Shown: piece after piece, positions 35,229 to 44,145 of the stretch | Layout of the letters: each line of letters starts with the position of its first letter | How positions within the stretch are numbered: the stretch's first letter is position 1 | Assembly (NCBI GenBank): GCA_025655575.1 | Contig: JAHXIP010000017.1 | Coordinates: forward strand, 1-64,000 | DNA: 64,000 bases | Reading direction: 5' to 3' | Source of the DNA: Candidatus Thiodiazotropha sp. (ex Monitilora ramsayi) | GTDB lineage: Bacteria; Pseudomonadota; Gammaproteobacteria; Chromatiales; Chromatiaceae | Notes under the pieces: model-generated | The model's database searches: none | What the model saw: only the letters and a program-made list of their open reading frames with translations | What the model was told of the DNA's origin: nothing | Translations under genes and position numbers: made by a program

Positions 35229-35702
35229 ATGATGAGTATTAAGACAATTGAAGGGGCGATGACTGTTGAGAAGGCACGTTTCTGTCTGGTGTCGGCGCGT
35301 TTCAACAGTTTTATCGTAGAGAGCCTGGTTGACGGGGCCATTGATACCCTGAAACGACACGGTGCCAGCGAGAAAGACATCACGCTGGTGAGAGTCCCCG
35401 GTGCCTTTGAGATGCCTGTGGCGTTGGAAAAGATCGCGGCTAAAGGGGAGTTCGATGCCATCATCGCTCTGGGTGCGGTGATACGCGGTGGCACACCCCA
35501 TTTCGACTATGTGGCGGGTGAGTGTGTCAAGGGTATGTCCCAGGTCAGCCTCAAGCACGGCGTCCCGATTGCTTTCGGTGTGCTAACTGTGGATACCATT
35601 GAACAGGCAATCGAGCGTGCAGGCACCAAGGCCGGCAATAAAGGTGCAGAGGCCACCCTTTCCGCCATCGAGATGGTCAACCTCCTGCGCCAGATCGGTT
35701 AA
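35229..35702 (+). CDS. ribH: Lumazine synthase (riboflavin synthase beta)
   Basis: Condenses the RibD product with the RibB product to 6,7-dimethyl-8-ribityllumazine; normally forms icosahedral or pentameric shells. About 157 residues with [51 protein letters not shown] and [20 protein letters not shown]. Three starts compete: GTG 35223, ATG 35229 and ATG 35232; AGGG at 35220-35223 best serves one of the two ATGs. nusB starts inside its stop (TAATG). Confidence 0.96.
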   Translation: MMSIKTIEGAMTVEKARFCLVSARFNSFIVESLVDGAIDTLKRHGASEKDITLVRVPGAFEMPVALEKIAAKGEFDAIIALGAVIRGGTPHFDYVAGECVKGMSQVSLKHGVPIAFGVLTVDTIEQAIERAGTKAGNKGAEATLSAIEMVNLLRQIG

Positions 35703-36136
35703 TGAGTAAAAAACGCAGCCAGGCTCGCCGCCATGCGGTACAGGCTATCTACCAGTGGCAGATGGTCGGTCATGATGTGGGGGAGATCACCAATCAGTTT
35801 CTCGAGGAACAGGATCTCGACGGTTTCGAGGTCGCCTACTTCCAGGACCTTTTGCAGGGCGTTGCCAAACATCTTGGTGATCTGGATGAGTTTCTCAAGC
35901 CGGCATTGGATCGGGCAATCGAGAGTGTTGACCCGGTTGAGCGAGCGATATTAAGACTTGGTTCCTATGAGCTTTGTTATAAAGCAGAGGTTCCCTACCG
36001 GGTGGTTATCAACGAGGCTGTCGAATTGGCTAAAGTTTTTGGTGCCGAACAGGGACACAAATACGTCAATGGCGTGTTGGACCAGGTTGCAAAGCAAGTG
36101 CGTGCTGTGGAGATCAAGGCCAAGCAAAAGGGTTGA
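35702..36136 (+). CDS. nusB: Transcription antitermination factor NusB
   Basis: Binds boxA RNA with NusE/S10 to antiterminate rRNA operons. The 144-residue protein begins SKKRSQARRHAVQAIYQWQM and contains DRAIESVDPVERAILRLGSY and INEAVELAKVFGAEQGHKYV, the conserved NusB core. It overlaps ribH by one base (TAATG), the usual ribH-nusB coupling. Confidence 0.97.
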   Translation: MSKKRSQARRHAVQAIYQWQMVGHDVGEITNQFLEEQDLDGFEVAYFQDLLQGVAKHLGDLDEFLKPALDRAIESVDPVERAILRLGSYELCYKAEVPYRVVINEAVELAKVFGAEQGHKYVNGVLDQVAKQVRAVEIKAKQKG

Positions 36137-36152
36137 ATAGTTCTAGGGTCGG

Positions 36153-36566
36153 TTAAAGCTCTTCACCCTCGACCTTTAAACGGCTGCGTGAATAGCGCAG
36201 GACCAGAATCGCCACCGTCAACATCAGAATGGCGCCCGTTAATGTCAGAATGGTCTCATTAGCCATAGCCTTGATGTCGATGGTAAGCATGCGGGTTAGC
36301 GCGGTGATAGCGATATAGATGAGGAACTGCACCGGCAGGCGACGGGTCTTGAAGTAGATTCCCACCATGGCGCCTAACTCCAGGTAGATAAACAGCAGCA
36401 GGATATCCTTTAGGGTTGCATGCCCATGAGCAATCATCTCAAGATAGGCCACGACACCTGACCAGACCACGGTGGCGCCAATAATGAACAGGGCGGCCAC
36501 GTGAAAGACCTCCACCATCAGGTCGCCGGCTTTCTCGATGATCTGGAACTGGTTGCTGTCACTCAT
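36153..36566 (-). CDS. psiE: PsiE-family membrane protein
   Basis: A 137-residue inner-membrane protein with four helices (for example VFHVAALFIIGATVVWSGVV, ILLLFIYLELGAMVGIYF and ILTLTGAILMLTVAILVLRY) and the internal motif MLTIDIKAM. PsiE (phosphate-starvation-inducible E) proteins have no established mechanism. The frame is open to 36596, but ATG 36566 with GAGGGG upstream is more likely. It is inserted on the opposite strand between nusB and thiL, which are adjacent in many relatives. Confidence 0.82.
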   Translation of the reverse strand: MSDSNQFQIIEKAGDLMVEVFHVAALFIIGATVVWSGVVAYLEMIAHGHATLKDILLLFIYLELGAMVGIYFKTRRLPVQFLIYIAITALTRMLTIDIKAMANETILTLTGAILMLTVAILVLRYSRSRLKVEGEEL

Positions 36567-36688
36567 TGAATTACATTCCCCTCGTCGGCCTGACACAAAG
36601 ATGGTTCCTGGCTGAAAGGATAGAGCGAGCTTATCTGTTATCAGTGCTATTGATCCCTTCGTACTGCAAAAACTGCAATATCACCTTA

Positions 36689-36708
36689 TTTAGGGCTTAT
36701 TAACTCAA
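36689..36708. repeat. Degenerate second copy of the MITE end
   Basis: TTTAGGGCTTATTAACTCAA resembles the left end of the element that starts 104 bases later, TTTAGGGCCTGTTAACACGAA. It may be the remnant of an older insertion end. Confidence 0.45.
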
Positions 36709-36792
36709 TTTGGGTGAAACTGGGAACTTGCAGCGGTCTTATTATTCAGCTGATCTAACGTTACACTGCAGGTTTTCAGCATACAACCATTT

Positions 36793-37057
36793 AGGGCCTG
36801 TTAACACGAATCCAATAGGCTCTGTTGTGTCTGAAAAAGCGCCAATCAAGGTGCGAGGAGAGAGGTTTGGTAGTTCCAAATGAACGACGAGCAACGCCGA
36901 GTGGCGCTTTTTCAGGCGCACCCCAAGGGCTGGGGCTATTTTTCCGTCCAGCGGCGTTATCATTCGCCCATGTAGAATGACTACACTTCGCTTATTCTGC
37001 CTTGCTGGACGAAAAATAGTCCCAGCAGGGCCTATTGGATTCGTGTTAACAGGCCCT
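36793..37057. mobile_element. 265-bp MITE-like element with perfect 28-bp terminal inverted repeats
   Basis: The 28 bases at 36793-36820 (AGGGCCTGTTAACACGAATC...) are perfectly inverted at 37030-37057. Inside are further inverted pairs: CTGAAAAAGCGCCA at 36831-36844 with its inverse at 36902-36915 (14 of 14), a 23-24 base pair of arms at 36929-36952 and 37004-37026 (GCTGGGGCTATTTTTC...), and a small TGTAG/CTACA hairpin at 36971-36985. No transposase frame is present, so it is non-autonomous. A clear target duplication was not found. It ends 11 bases before the thiL start codon. Confidence 0.85.
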
Positions 37058-37068
37058 GAATAGTCCAT

Positions 37069-38055
37069 ATGAAGACATCTTCAACCCAGTCGGAATTCGA
37101 TCTCATTCGGCGCTATTTTGCCGAGATGACAACCTCCTGCGAAGGCGTGTCGCTGGGTATCGGCGATGATGCTGCAGTGCTCAGTATTCCGCCTGGTATG
37201 GAACTGGTAGTGAGTATGGATACGCTGGTGGCCGGCATCCATTTTTTTCCTACGGTTGATCCATTCACTCTGGGCCACAAGGCGCTGGCGGTCAATCTGA
37301 GTGATCTTGCCGCAATGGGCGCCGAACCTGCCTGGGTGACGTTGGCAATCACCCTGCCAGAGGTCGATGAAAGCTGGCTTGAGGCATTCTCGAAAGGTTT
37401 TGGCGATCTCGCCAGGCAATACCAGATTGCACTTGTCGGTGGTGATACCACTCGAGGCCCCCTCAGCATCACCGTACAGGCGCATGGATTGGTACCCTCG
37501 GGCTGGGCGTTGAGGCGTGATGGTGCTCGTGTCGGCGATGAGATCTATGTAACCGGTACGCTGGGAGATGCTGCCCTGTATCTGGCATCAATAATTGCCG
37601 CTGATGGTCAGCAAAGTTGTGTGGAATCAATCAGGAGCAGGTTGGAAATGCCACAACCCAGAGTCGAGGCTGGGCTTACCCTGCGAAGACTGGCTGGTGG
37701 TTCAATTGATATCTCCGATGGGTTGCTGGCCGATCTGGGCCACATGCTTGAAGCCAGTGGTGTCGGCGGTTCAATAACGTTGAGCAGTCTACCTCTCTCT
37801 GGTGAGGTGAAGGACTGGATCCACCTGAGTGACGATTGGTCACCGGTCATAGCCGGTGGTGATGATTATGAGCTCTGCTTCACCGCTGCCCCTTCAGAAA
37901 AGGCCGAGATCATCCGTCTCAGCGAGAAGCTGAATCTACCAATCACTTGTATTGGCACGATCGAAAAGGTTCCAGGGTTACGTGTCGTCAAACCCGATGG
38001 GACTATGTGGTCGGGTCACGATGTGGGATTCGATCACTTTGCAGGAGCGGAGTGA
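37069..38055 (+). CDS. thiL: Thiamine-monophosphate kinase
   Basis: Phosphorylates thiamine monophosphate to the active pyrophosphate. The 328-residue protein begins with EFDLIRRYFAE and has the ATP and Mg2+ motifs of the PurM/ThiL fold: SLGIGDDAAVL, VVSMDTLVAGIHF, GHKALAVNLSDLAAMGAEP, ALVGGDTTRGPLSITV and IAGGDDYELCF. The start ATG has no good ribosome site; the sequence before it is the end of the MITE. pgpA follows after one base. Confidence 0.96.
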   Translation: MKTSSTQSEFDLIRRYFAEMTTSCEGVSLGIGDDAAVLSIPPGMELVVSMDTLVAGIHFFPTVDPFTLGHKALAVNLSDLAAMGAEPAWVTLAITLPEVDESWLEAFSKGFGDLARQYQIALVGGDTTRGPLSITVQAHGLVPSGWALRRDGARVGDEIYVTGTLGDAALYLASIIAADGQQSCVESIRSRLEMPQPRVEAGLTLRRLAGGSIDISDGLLADLGHMLEASGVGGSITLSSLPLSGEVKDWIHLSDDWSPVIAGGDDYELCFTAAPSEKAEIIRLSEKLNLPITCIGTIEKVPGLRVVKPDGTMWSGHDVGFDHFAGAE

Positions 38056-38056
38056 G

Positions 38057-38539
38057 ATGGGGCAGCAAGCGACAACAGCGCCTGACCTGCGCAAACCGTT
38101 ACATCTGCTGGCATTTGGTTTTGGCAGTGGCTTGGCGCCAAAAGCGCCGGGCACCTTCGGTACGCTTGTGGCAATACCAATCTATCTGCTGCTACTACCC
38201 TTACCTTTCATGCTGTACCTGGTTCTCACGCTGCTCGGGTTTATGGTAGGTATCTGGATTTGTGATCAGACCTCCAAGGATCTTGGGGTGCATGACCATG
38301 GTGGTATTGTGTGGGATGAGATCATTGGCTATCTGGTGACCATGAGTTTTGTTTCTGGCGGTTTGTGGTGGATATTGATCGGTTTCGTGTTGTTCCGTTT
38401 CTTCGATATTCTGAAGCCCTGGCCCATAGGTTGGCTTGATCAACGGGTACATGGTGGTTTCGGTATCATGCTGGATGACTTGGTGGCAGGATGCTATGCC
38501 GGGTCAGTCATGCTGCTAATACAGTGGGGAGCATTTTAA
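38057..38539 (+). CDS. pgpA: Phosphatidylglycerophosphatase A
   Basis: Dephosphorylates phosphatidylglycerophosphate to phosphatidylglycerol in the inner membrane. About 160 residues with LLAFGFGSGLAPKAPGTFGT, the metal-binding DHGGIVWDEIIGYLV and PWPIGWLDQRVHGGFGIMLD, plus three to four hydrophobic helices. The frame extends back to 37952 inside thiL; ATG 38057 directly after the thiL stop, with GGAG upstream, is the proper start. The next gene starts within its stop codon. Confidence 0.95.
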   Translation: MGQQATTAPDLRKPLHLLAFGFGSGLAPKAPGTFGTLVAIPIYLLLLPLPFMLYLVLTLLGFMVGIWICDQTSKDLGVHDHGGIVWDEIIGYLVTMSFVSGGLWWILIGFVLFRFFDILKPWPIGWLDQRVHGGFGIMLDDLVAGCYAGSVMLLIQWGAF

Positions 38540-39186
38540 TGCGACAGATAGTCCTCCTTCTTATGTGCGCAATGTCTATTTGGAGTTCGATTTTGCCGGC
38601 GGTCGAGCAGATTAAGGTCGAGGCCCTGTTTTCCGGTCAGGCAATGGTCACAGTGGATGGGAAGCGGCGCCTGCTGAAACTCAATAAACCCTCACCCGAG
38701 GGATTGATATTGATCTCCGCAGATAGCCGGGAGGCGGTTATTGAGTTGGATGGTAAGCAGCAGGTCTACTCCCTTGGCAGTCATGTCTCGACAAAATTCA
38801 ATCAGCCGGAAAAGGTGAGTGCAAAAATCTGGCGAGACCAGAGTGGCAGCTATACGACTGTGGGTACAATCAATGGTCGAACGGTCAATTTCCTCGTCGA
38901 TACTGGGGCCTCTGCGGTGGCGATGTACAGGAACGATGCCAAGCGCCTGGGTATCCAATACAGACTGGAAGGGGATCCCATGTATGTCAGCACTGCCAAC
39001 GGCACGGCACCGGCCTATGAGGTGAGCCTCGACCGGGTGCAGGTGGGCGATATCGTGCTGCGTCAGGTGCGCGGGTTTGTGATTGAAAGCACGGGTTCAG
39101 GACGGGTATTGCTGGGAATGAGCTTTCTCAATCAGGTAAAAATGGAGGATCAGGGGGCGGTGCTGATGCTGCATCGTAAATTCTGA
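38539..39186 (+). CDS. Retropepsin-like aspartic protease (TIGR02281 type), exported
   Basis: A 215-residue protein with a signal peptide (MRQIVLLLMCAMSIWSSILP). The first half (KVEALFSGQAMVTVDGKRRL) is a small beta domain; the second carries the single aspartic-protease half-site VNFLVDTGASAVAM, followed by TANGTAPAYEVSLDRVQVGD and GRVLLGMSFLNQVK. Such clan AA proteases act as homodimers, probably in the periplasm. It overlaps pgpA by one base (TAATG) and converges on folE2 with one base between them, so there is no room for a terminator. Confidence 0.88.
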   Translation: MRQIVLLLMCAMSIWSSILPAVEQIKVEALFSGQAMVTVDGKRRLLKLNKPSPEGLILISADSREAVIELDGKQQVYSLGSHVSTKFNQPEKVSAKIWRDQSGSYTTVGTINGRTVNFLVDTGASAVAMYRNDAKRLGIQYRLEGDPMYVSTANGTAPAYEVSLDRVQVGDIVLRQVRGFVIESTGSGRVLLGMSFLNQVKMEDQGAVLMLHRKF

Positions 39187-39187
39187 T

Positions 39188-40006
39188 TCAGATCGGTTCG
39201 GCCGTCTTGTCACGCTCAATCAGAGCATAGGCCGAGTGGTTGTGAATCGATTCGAAATTCTCTGATTCCACGGTATAAGCACTGATCCGCTCTTCCCGGT
39301 TCAGTTCCACTGCGATGTCACGCACCATGTCTTCGACAAACTTGGGGTTGTCATAGGCATGCTCGGTAACGAACTTCTCGTCCGGGCGCTTCAGCAGCCC
39401 GTAGAGCTGACAGGAGGCCTGGTGTTCGACCATATCGATGATCTCTTCGATCCAGATGAAGCCTTTGGTCCTGGCCTGGACGGTGACGTGGGAGCGCTGG
39501 TTATGTGCACCCCGTTCGGAAATTTTCTTTGAGCAGGGGCAGAGACTGGTGACAGGCACCACGACCTTGATATCGATAAATGACTTACCGCCATGGATTT
39601 CACCGATCAGCGTGACATCGTAGTCGAGCAGGCTCTTCACACCCGAGACAGGCGCGGTCTTGTTGATGAAAAAGGGAAAGTTCATCTCAATGTGGCCGGA
39701 CTCCGCCTCCAGTCTCTCTGTCATCTCCGCCAGCATGTCTTTAAATGAGGCCACGGTAACCTCTGTCTCATGGCTGTTAAGGATCTCCACGAAGCGGGAC
39801 ATATGTGTGCCTTTGAAATTATGTGGCAGGTTCACATACATGTTGAAATTGGCAATGGTGTGCTGCTCGCCTTCGCTGCGGTCCCTGATACGCATGGGGT
39901 GGCGGATATCTTTGATACCCACTTTGTTGATGGCTATCTGCCGGGTATCGGCGGAACTCTGAACATCAGGAATTTGCGTGTCTTTACGGGGCGTTTTATC
40001 AAGCAT
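39188..40006 (-). CDS. folE2: GTP cyclohydrolase FolE2 (type IB)
   Basis: Converts GTP to 7,8-dihydroneopterin triphosphate for folate (and possibly queuosine) synthesis, using an enzyme family unrelated to zinc-dependent FolE. About 272 residues, with [40 protein letters not shown] (the conserved cysteine motif) and [19 protein letters not shown] 40012 would add two residues; ATG 40006 with AGGAAG before it is preferred. No Zur-like site was noticed upstream. Confidence 0.94.
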   Translation of the reverse strand: MLDKTPRKDTQIPDVQSSADTRQIAINKVGIKDIRHPMRIRDRSEGEQHTIANFNMYVNLPHNFKGTHMSRFVEILNSHETEVTVASFKDMLAEMTERLEAESGHIEMNFPFFINKTAPVSGVKSLLDYDVTLIGEIHGGKSFIDIKVVVPVTSLCPCSKKISERGAHNQRSHVTVQARTKGFIWIEEIIDMVEHQASCQLYGLLKRPDEKFVTEHAYDNPKFVEDMVRDIAVELNREERISAYTVESENFESIHNHSAYALIERDKTAEPI

Positions 40007-40230
40007 GTCCAACTTCCTATTCCGCTAACTTACGGAATTTTTTAATAAATCTGAGAGATTCGAGCGTATCCTGCCTCCCTTTGGAGGACAACGGACAGAA
40101 CATCGGGTAATTGTTATTGGACCGGGATGCCTGAATCTGACGAGTCAAACGGAGAATTATCCCAATCAAGACACTTGGGCGCAAGTTATGTGCTAGAGGG
40201 CGACCTTCCATGGCCAAATTCGATATATAC

Positions 40231-41133
40231 CTAGCGACTACGACCGATAATATATTTGGCTATCCAGCGCAGTGGGTCTGCCTCGTCACCAAATTGTGCC
40301 AAGCAACGCAGGGACTCTGCTAAAAGCTCCTCTGCTTTCTCTCTGGCCCCACTGAGACCCAACAGGGCAGGGTAAGTGGGTTTATCTTGAGCGGAATCCT
40401 TGCCCTGTGTCTTGCCGAGGATTTCGGTATCTCCCTCCACATCGAGGATGTCGTCGCGGATTTGGAACGCCAGGCCGACACACTTGGCATAGCGGTCCAA
40501 TGCCTGGATTTTCTCCTGCCCGATCTGAGGGTTGAGTAGGGTGGCCAGGTGTACAGCGGCACGTATCAAGGCCCCTGTTTTGTGGATGTGCAGGATTTCC
40601 AGCTCGGCCAGATTGAGCTCTTTGCCCACAGACTCGAGATCGATGGCCTGCCCACCGGCCATCCCTCTGGAGCCACTGGCCCGGGTCAGGGTTTCCAGCA
40701 TTTTGATATGGGTTTCAGCATCGGCTTGCATGCTGTTGCCACAGCACAGGGCTTGGAAGGCCAGTGCTTGAAGCGCGTCACCAACCAGAATTGCGGTGGC
40801 CTCGTCGTAAGCTTTGTGGCAGGTCGGTTGATTGCGTCGCAGATCGTCGTCATCCATGGCTGGCAGGTCATCATGGACCAGCGAATAGGCATGAATCAGT
40901 TCCACGGCAACCGCAGGGCTGTCCAATCGTTCTGGTGACACATCAACGGCCTGGCCGGTGGCATAGACCAGGGTGGGGCGAATGCGTTTACCACCGCTCA
41001 GGGCGGAGTACCTCATGGCTTCATGAAGTCGGGTGGGCAGCACACTATTGCTGGGTAGTATGTGCTCCAGGGACGACTCTACACGCTCCCGGCACTGCTG
41101 CATAAACTCGCTAAGCGCTTCATTCATGGCCAT
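40231..41133 (-). CDS. ispA: Farnesyl diphosphate synthase
   Basis: Makes farnesyl diphosphate for quinone, undecaprenyl and hopanoid synthesis. The 300-residue protein has the first aspartate-rich motif DDLPAMDDDDLRRN (with the two-residue insert of short-chain synthases), GGKRIRPTL, and the second motif QIRDDILDVEGD. It starts inside xseB: ATG 41133 or ATG 41127 gives overlaps of 14 or 8 bases, and either is possible. dxs, which often follows ispA, is absent from the 224-base gap before folE2. Confidence 0.95.
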   Translation of the reverse strand: MAMNEALSEFMQQCRERVESSLEHILPSNSVLPTRLHEAMRYSALSGGKRIRPTLVYATGQAVDVSPERLDSPAVAVELIHAYSLVHDDLPAMDDDDLRRNQPTCHKAYDEATAILVGDALQALAFQALCCGNSMQADAETHIKMLETLTRASGSRGMAGGQAIDLESVGKELNLAELEILHIHKTGALIRAAVHLATLLNPQIGQEKIQALDRYAKCVGLAFQIRDDILDVEGDTEILGKTQGKDSAQDKPTYPALLGLSGAREKAEELLAESLRCLAQFGDEADPLRWIAKYIIGRSR

Positions 41134-41359
41134 CTTTGAAAGGCTCCAGGTCGGCTTCGGTAGTATCGCCGCTTAGTATGCGGACCTTCTGTTCGGCCTC
41201 ATCCAGCGCCTGTTGGCAGATGCGTATCAGGGTTACGCCTCGTTCGAATGCCTGTAGAGACGTCTCAAGTGGCTGATCACCTTGTTCCAGGGATTCGACC
41301 AGCGACTCCAACTCCTTCATCGCATCTTCTAGGGCGGGCGGTTGCTTTTTTCTCGGCAT
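41120..41359 (-). CDS. xseB: Exodeoxyribonuclease VII small subunit
   Basis: Small subunit of the nuclease that degrades single-stranded DNA. The 79-residue helical protein contains LEDAMKELESLVESLEQGDQ and PLETSLQAFERGVTLIRICQ, the conserved XseB core. It overlaps and precedes ispA, the standard order, and is divergent from parE. Confidence 0.95.
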   Translation of the reverse strand: MPRKKQPPALEDAMKELESLVESLEQGDQPLETSLQAFERGVTLIRICQQALDEAEQKVRILSGDTTEADLEPFKDGHE

Positions 41360-41579
41360 GTTTAGACAGCTATATTCTCATTGGGCCTGTAAAACTAACT
41401 CAGCGTTGTCCGTAGGGTCAATGCATTGCCACAATCTCCTATCCGGATTGCTACACGTGAGACCAAACCCACGAATAAACATGGAGAGGTACTGCCGCCG
41501 GCTTGTTCTGCTCGCTACCCTTCTTGCAGATGTGTAAAATCGCCGCTCTAAATTAAATGCAAAGAGATCAGAGCTGAGC

Positions 41580-43466
41580 ATGAGTGGCAGTTACGACGCG
41601 TCGGATATTGAGGTACTCAGTGGGCTTGACCCGGTACGTAAGCGGCCGGGAATGTACACGGATACCAGTCGCCCTAACCATCTCGCGCAGGAGGTGATCG
41701 ACAACAGTGTCGATGAGGCGATTGCAGGCTTTGCCAAGTCTATCGAAGTCACCATCTTCAAGGACGGCGGTCTGCAAGTGGCGGATGATGGACGCGGCAT
41801 GCCGGTGGATCTGCATCCCCAGCAGGGTATCCCGGGTGTGGAAGTGATTCTGACCAAACTACATGCCGGGGGTAAGTTCTCCAACAAGAATTACCGCTTT
41901 TCCGGCGGTCTGCACGGTGTTGGTGTCTCTGTTGTGAATGCCTTGTCCAAGCATCTTGAGATTTGGGTCAAACGCAATGGCCAGGAATACAACATGGCCT
42001 TTGCTGGTGGACAGAAGGCGACAGACCTCGAGGTAGTTGGGAAGGTGGGTCGTAGTAATACGGGTACACGTCTGAAATTCTGGCCGGATGCTTCCTACTT
42101 CGATAGTCCGAATTTTTCCATCCGGCAACTGCGGCATGTGCTGCGAGCCAAGGCGGTGCTCTGTCCCGGCCTGAAGGTCTCGCTGCATGATGAGAAGAGT
42201 GGAGAGCGGGAGTCCTGGGTCTACGAAGACGGCTTACGTGACTATCTGCTGGATTCGATGCAGGGTGCAGAGTTGGTGCCTGGAGATGCCTTTGTCGGTG
42301 AGATGTCCGGTAACCATGAAACCGCAGCCTGGGCTTTGGCCTGGTTGCCAGAAGGTGGGGAGATGGTAGCCGAGAGTTATGTGAATTTAATTCCTACCGC
42401 GCAGGGTGGCACACACGTCAATGGTCTGCGATCCGGTCTGACTGATGCGGTTCGTGAGTTTTGTGAATTTCGCAATCTCTTACCGCGTGGCGTCAAACTT
42501 GCGCCCGAGGATGTTTGGAGTCGAGTGATTTATGTGCTCTCCGTCAAATTGCTGGATCCGCAGTTCTCCGGTCAGACCAAAGAGCGTCTATCTTCAAGGG
42601 AGTGTGCGGCGTTCGTGTCGGGGGTGGTAAAAGACTCATTCAGTCTGTGGCTGAACCAGCATACCGATGCCGGTGAGCGAATTGCCGAGTTGGCCATCAA
42701 CTCTGCGCAGAGCCGTATGCGGGCGGGTCGCAAGGTGGCACGGAAGAAAGTGACTCAGGGTCCTGCCTTACCCGGCAAACTGGCTGATTGCAGCTCAGTG
42801 GATCCTAGCCGCAGTGAACTCTTTCTGGTCGAGGGTGATTCAGCGGGTGGTTCCGCCAAACAGGCGAGGGACAGGGAGTTTCAGGCGATCATGCCCCTAC
42901 GAGGCAAGATCCTCAATACCTGGGAGGTAGATTCGGCGGAAGTTCTTGCCTCTCAGGAGGTGCATGATGTCTCTGTAGCCATCGGTGTGGAGCCTGGCAG
43001 TGAGGATCTCTCTAATTTGAGATTCGGCAAGATCTGTATCCTGGCAGATGCTGACTCTGACGGCCTGCATATCGCCACCCTGTTGTGTGCGCTTTTTTTA
43101 CGCCATTTCAGGAAGTTGGTGCAGCAGGGACATGTCTATGTCGCCATGCCACCGCTCTACCGAATCGATGTGGGAAAACAGGTTTTTTATGCATTGGACG
43201 ATTCGGAAAAACAGGGTGTGCTGGACCGTATCGAAGCTGAGAAACTGCGTGGCAAAGTCAATGTCCAACGTTTCAAGGGATTGGGTGAGATGAACCCGCT
43301 GCAGTTACGCGAGACGACTATTCACCCCGATACCCGGCGATTGATACAGCTCACAGTGGAATCGGGAGATGATACACATAAGATTATGGATATGATGCTG
43401 GCCAAGAAGCGCGCTTCAGACCGTAAAAAATGGCTGGAAAGGAAGGGAGATCTAGCGGAAGTATAA
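41580..43466 (+). CDS. parE: DNA topoisomerase IV subunit B
   Basis: ATPase subunit of the enzyme that decatenates daughter chromosomes. The 628-residue protein has the GHKL ATPase (DNSVDEAIAGF, DDGRGMPVDLH, GGLHGVGVSVVNALS), a transducer domain and the Toprim region with FLVEGDSAGGSAKQARDREF and ADADSDGLHI. Its length and the KRPGMYTDTSRPNHLAQEVI start separate it from the longer GyrB. ATG 41580 follows GAGCTGAGC; no parC is in the window. Confidence 0.95.
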   Translation: MSGSYDASDIEVLSGLDPVRKRPGMYTDTSRPNHLAQEVIDNSVDEAIAGFAKSIEVTIFKDGGLQVADDGRGMPVDLHPQQGIPGVEVILTKLHAGGKFSNKNYRFSGGLHGVGVSVVNALSKHLEIWVKRNGQEYNMAFAGGQKATDLEVVGKVGRSNTGTRLKFWPDASYFDSPNFSIRQLRHVLRAKAVLCPGLKVSLHDEKSGERESWVYEDGLRDYLLDSMQGAELVPGDAFVGEMSGNHETAAWALAWLPEGGEMVAESYVNLIPTAQGGTHVNGLRSGLTDAVREFCEFRNLLPRGVKLAPEDVWSRVIYVLSVKLLDPQFSGQTKERLSSRECAAFVSGVVKDSFSLWLNQHTDAGERIAELAINSAQSRMRAGRKVARKKVTQGPALPGKLADCSSVDPSRSELFLVEGDSAGGSAKQARDREFQAIMPLRGKILNTWEVDSAEVLASQEVHDVSVAIGVEPGSEDLSNLRFGKICILADADSDGLHIATLLCALFLRHFRKLVQQGHVYVAMPPLYRIDVGKQVFYALDDSEKQGVLDRIEAEKLRGKVNVQRFKGLGEMNPLQLRETTIHPDTRRLIQLTVESGDDTHKIMDMMLAKKRASDRKKWLERKGDLAEV

Positions 43467-43494
43467 TTATTTAGTACCAAGTAAGGCTGGAGAG

Positions 43495-44052
43495 ATGAAA
43501 ATAGTAGATATTGAGAGACTGCATAAGACAGTCCGTTACGTTTTAATCGGTATTCTGGTGGGTGTTTTGTCTCCCTACTGTCTTGCCGAAGAGACGCAGG
43601 TGACCGAAGAGGCTGCACCGCAACAGTTGGCAGCAGAGGAAGTTCAGGCACTGGATGGTGTTTTATCTGAGATGAAGGCCTTGGCACCAAAGTTACGTGT
43701 GACGTTGAGGAGCGTACGCAGACAGGTCGGTTTCGATGCCAGGAAAATCCACAATGTGGAACGTAATATCAGCCAATCTCAGAAGGATATAGAGCGTCTC
43801 ATAGCCATGCATCAACGAGGTGCAGTCAATCAGATGCGAGCGCATTTTCTGGTTGATGATCTGCGTCGGAAATCAGATGGTCTTAGGGAGTCATTGAATT
43901 ATGTCGTGCTCAGGGTGCGAGAGCTTGATTCAGCGGGGGCGCCTAACAACGGTTCAGACAGTGAAAGCAACGATGCGTTGGTGGAACTGCTGGGACTCTA
44001 TAGCTCACTGGTTGATGACAGCGTTGCAATGCTCCAGGAAAAGGCCTTCTGA
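43495..44052 (+). CDS. Predicted periplasmic coiled-coil protein of unknown function
   Basis: A 185-residue protein not recognised. A hydrophobic N-terminal segment (YVLIGILVGVLSPYCLA, then EET) looks like a signal peptide with a possible type I cleavage site. The rest is charged and helical with heptad-like spacing (RKIHNVERNISQSQKDIERL, LVELLGLYSSLVDDSVAMLQ) and no cysteine except the one in the signal. It begins 28 bases after parE on the same strand and may be cotranscribed with it. GGAGAG precedes ATG 43495. Confidence 0.7.
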   Translation: MKIVDIERLHKTVRYVLIGILVGVLSPYCLAEETQVTEEAAPQQLAAEEVQALDGVLSEMKALAPKLRVTLRSVRRQVGFDARKIHNVERNISQSQKDIERLIAMHQRGAVNQMRAHFLVDDLRRKSDGLRESLNYVVLRVRELDSAGAPNNGSDSESNDALVELLGLYSSLVDDSVAMLQEKAF

Positions 44053-44145
44053 GTTCCTGTTCTGTGACTTGCTAAATGTCAATGCCGTTGTCACTACCTG
44101 CATGCATGATCAGCTTGCAGTCGGATAAATCAGAATAGAATCTTC

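Noticed and set aside
36793..37057. Target-site duplication of the MITE
   Set aside because: No matching direct repeat of 2-9 bases flanks the element in a convincing way, so no duplication is claimed.
36742..37068. Minus-strand 108-codon frame between psiE and thiL
   Set aside because: It covers the MITE and reads its inverted repeats; no protein similarity and no start signal.
40017..40217. 66-codon minus-strand frame between ispA and folE2
   Set aside because: No ribosome site, no recognisable family, and a composition unlike the neighbouring genes.
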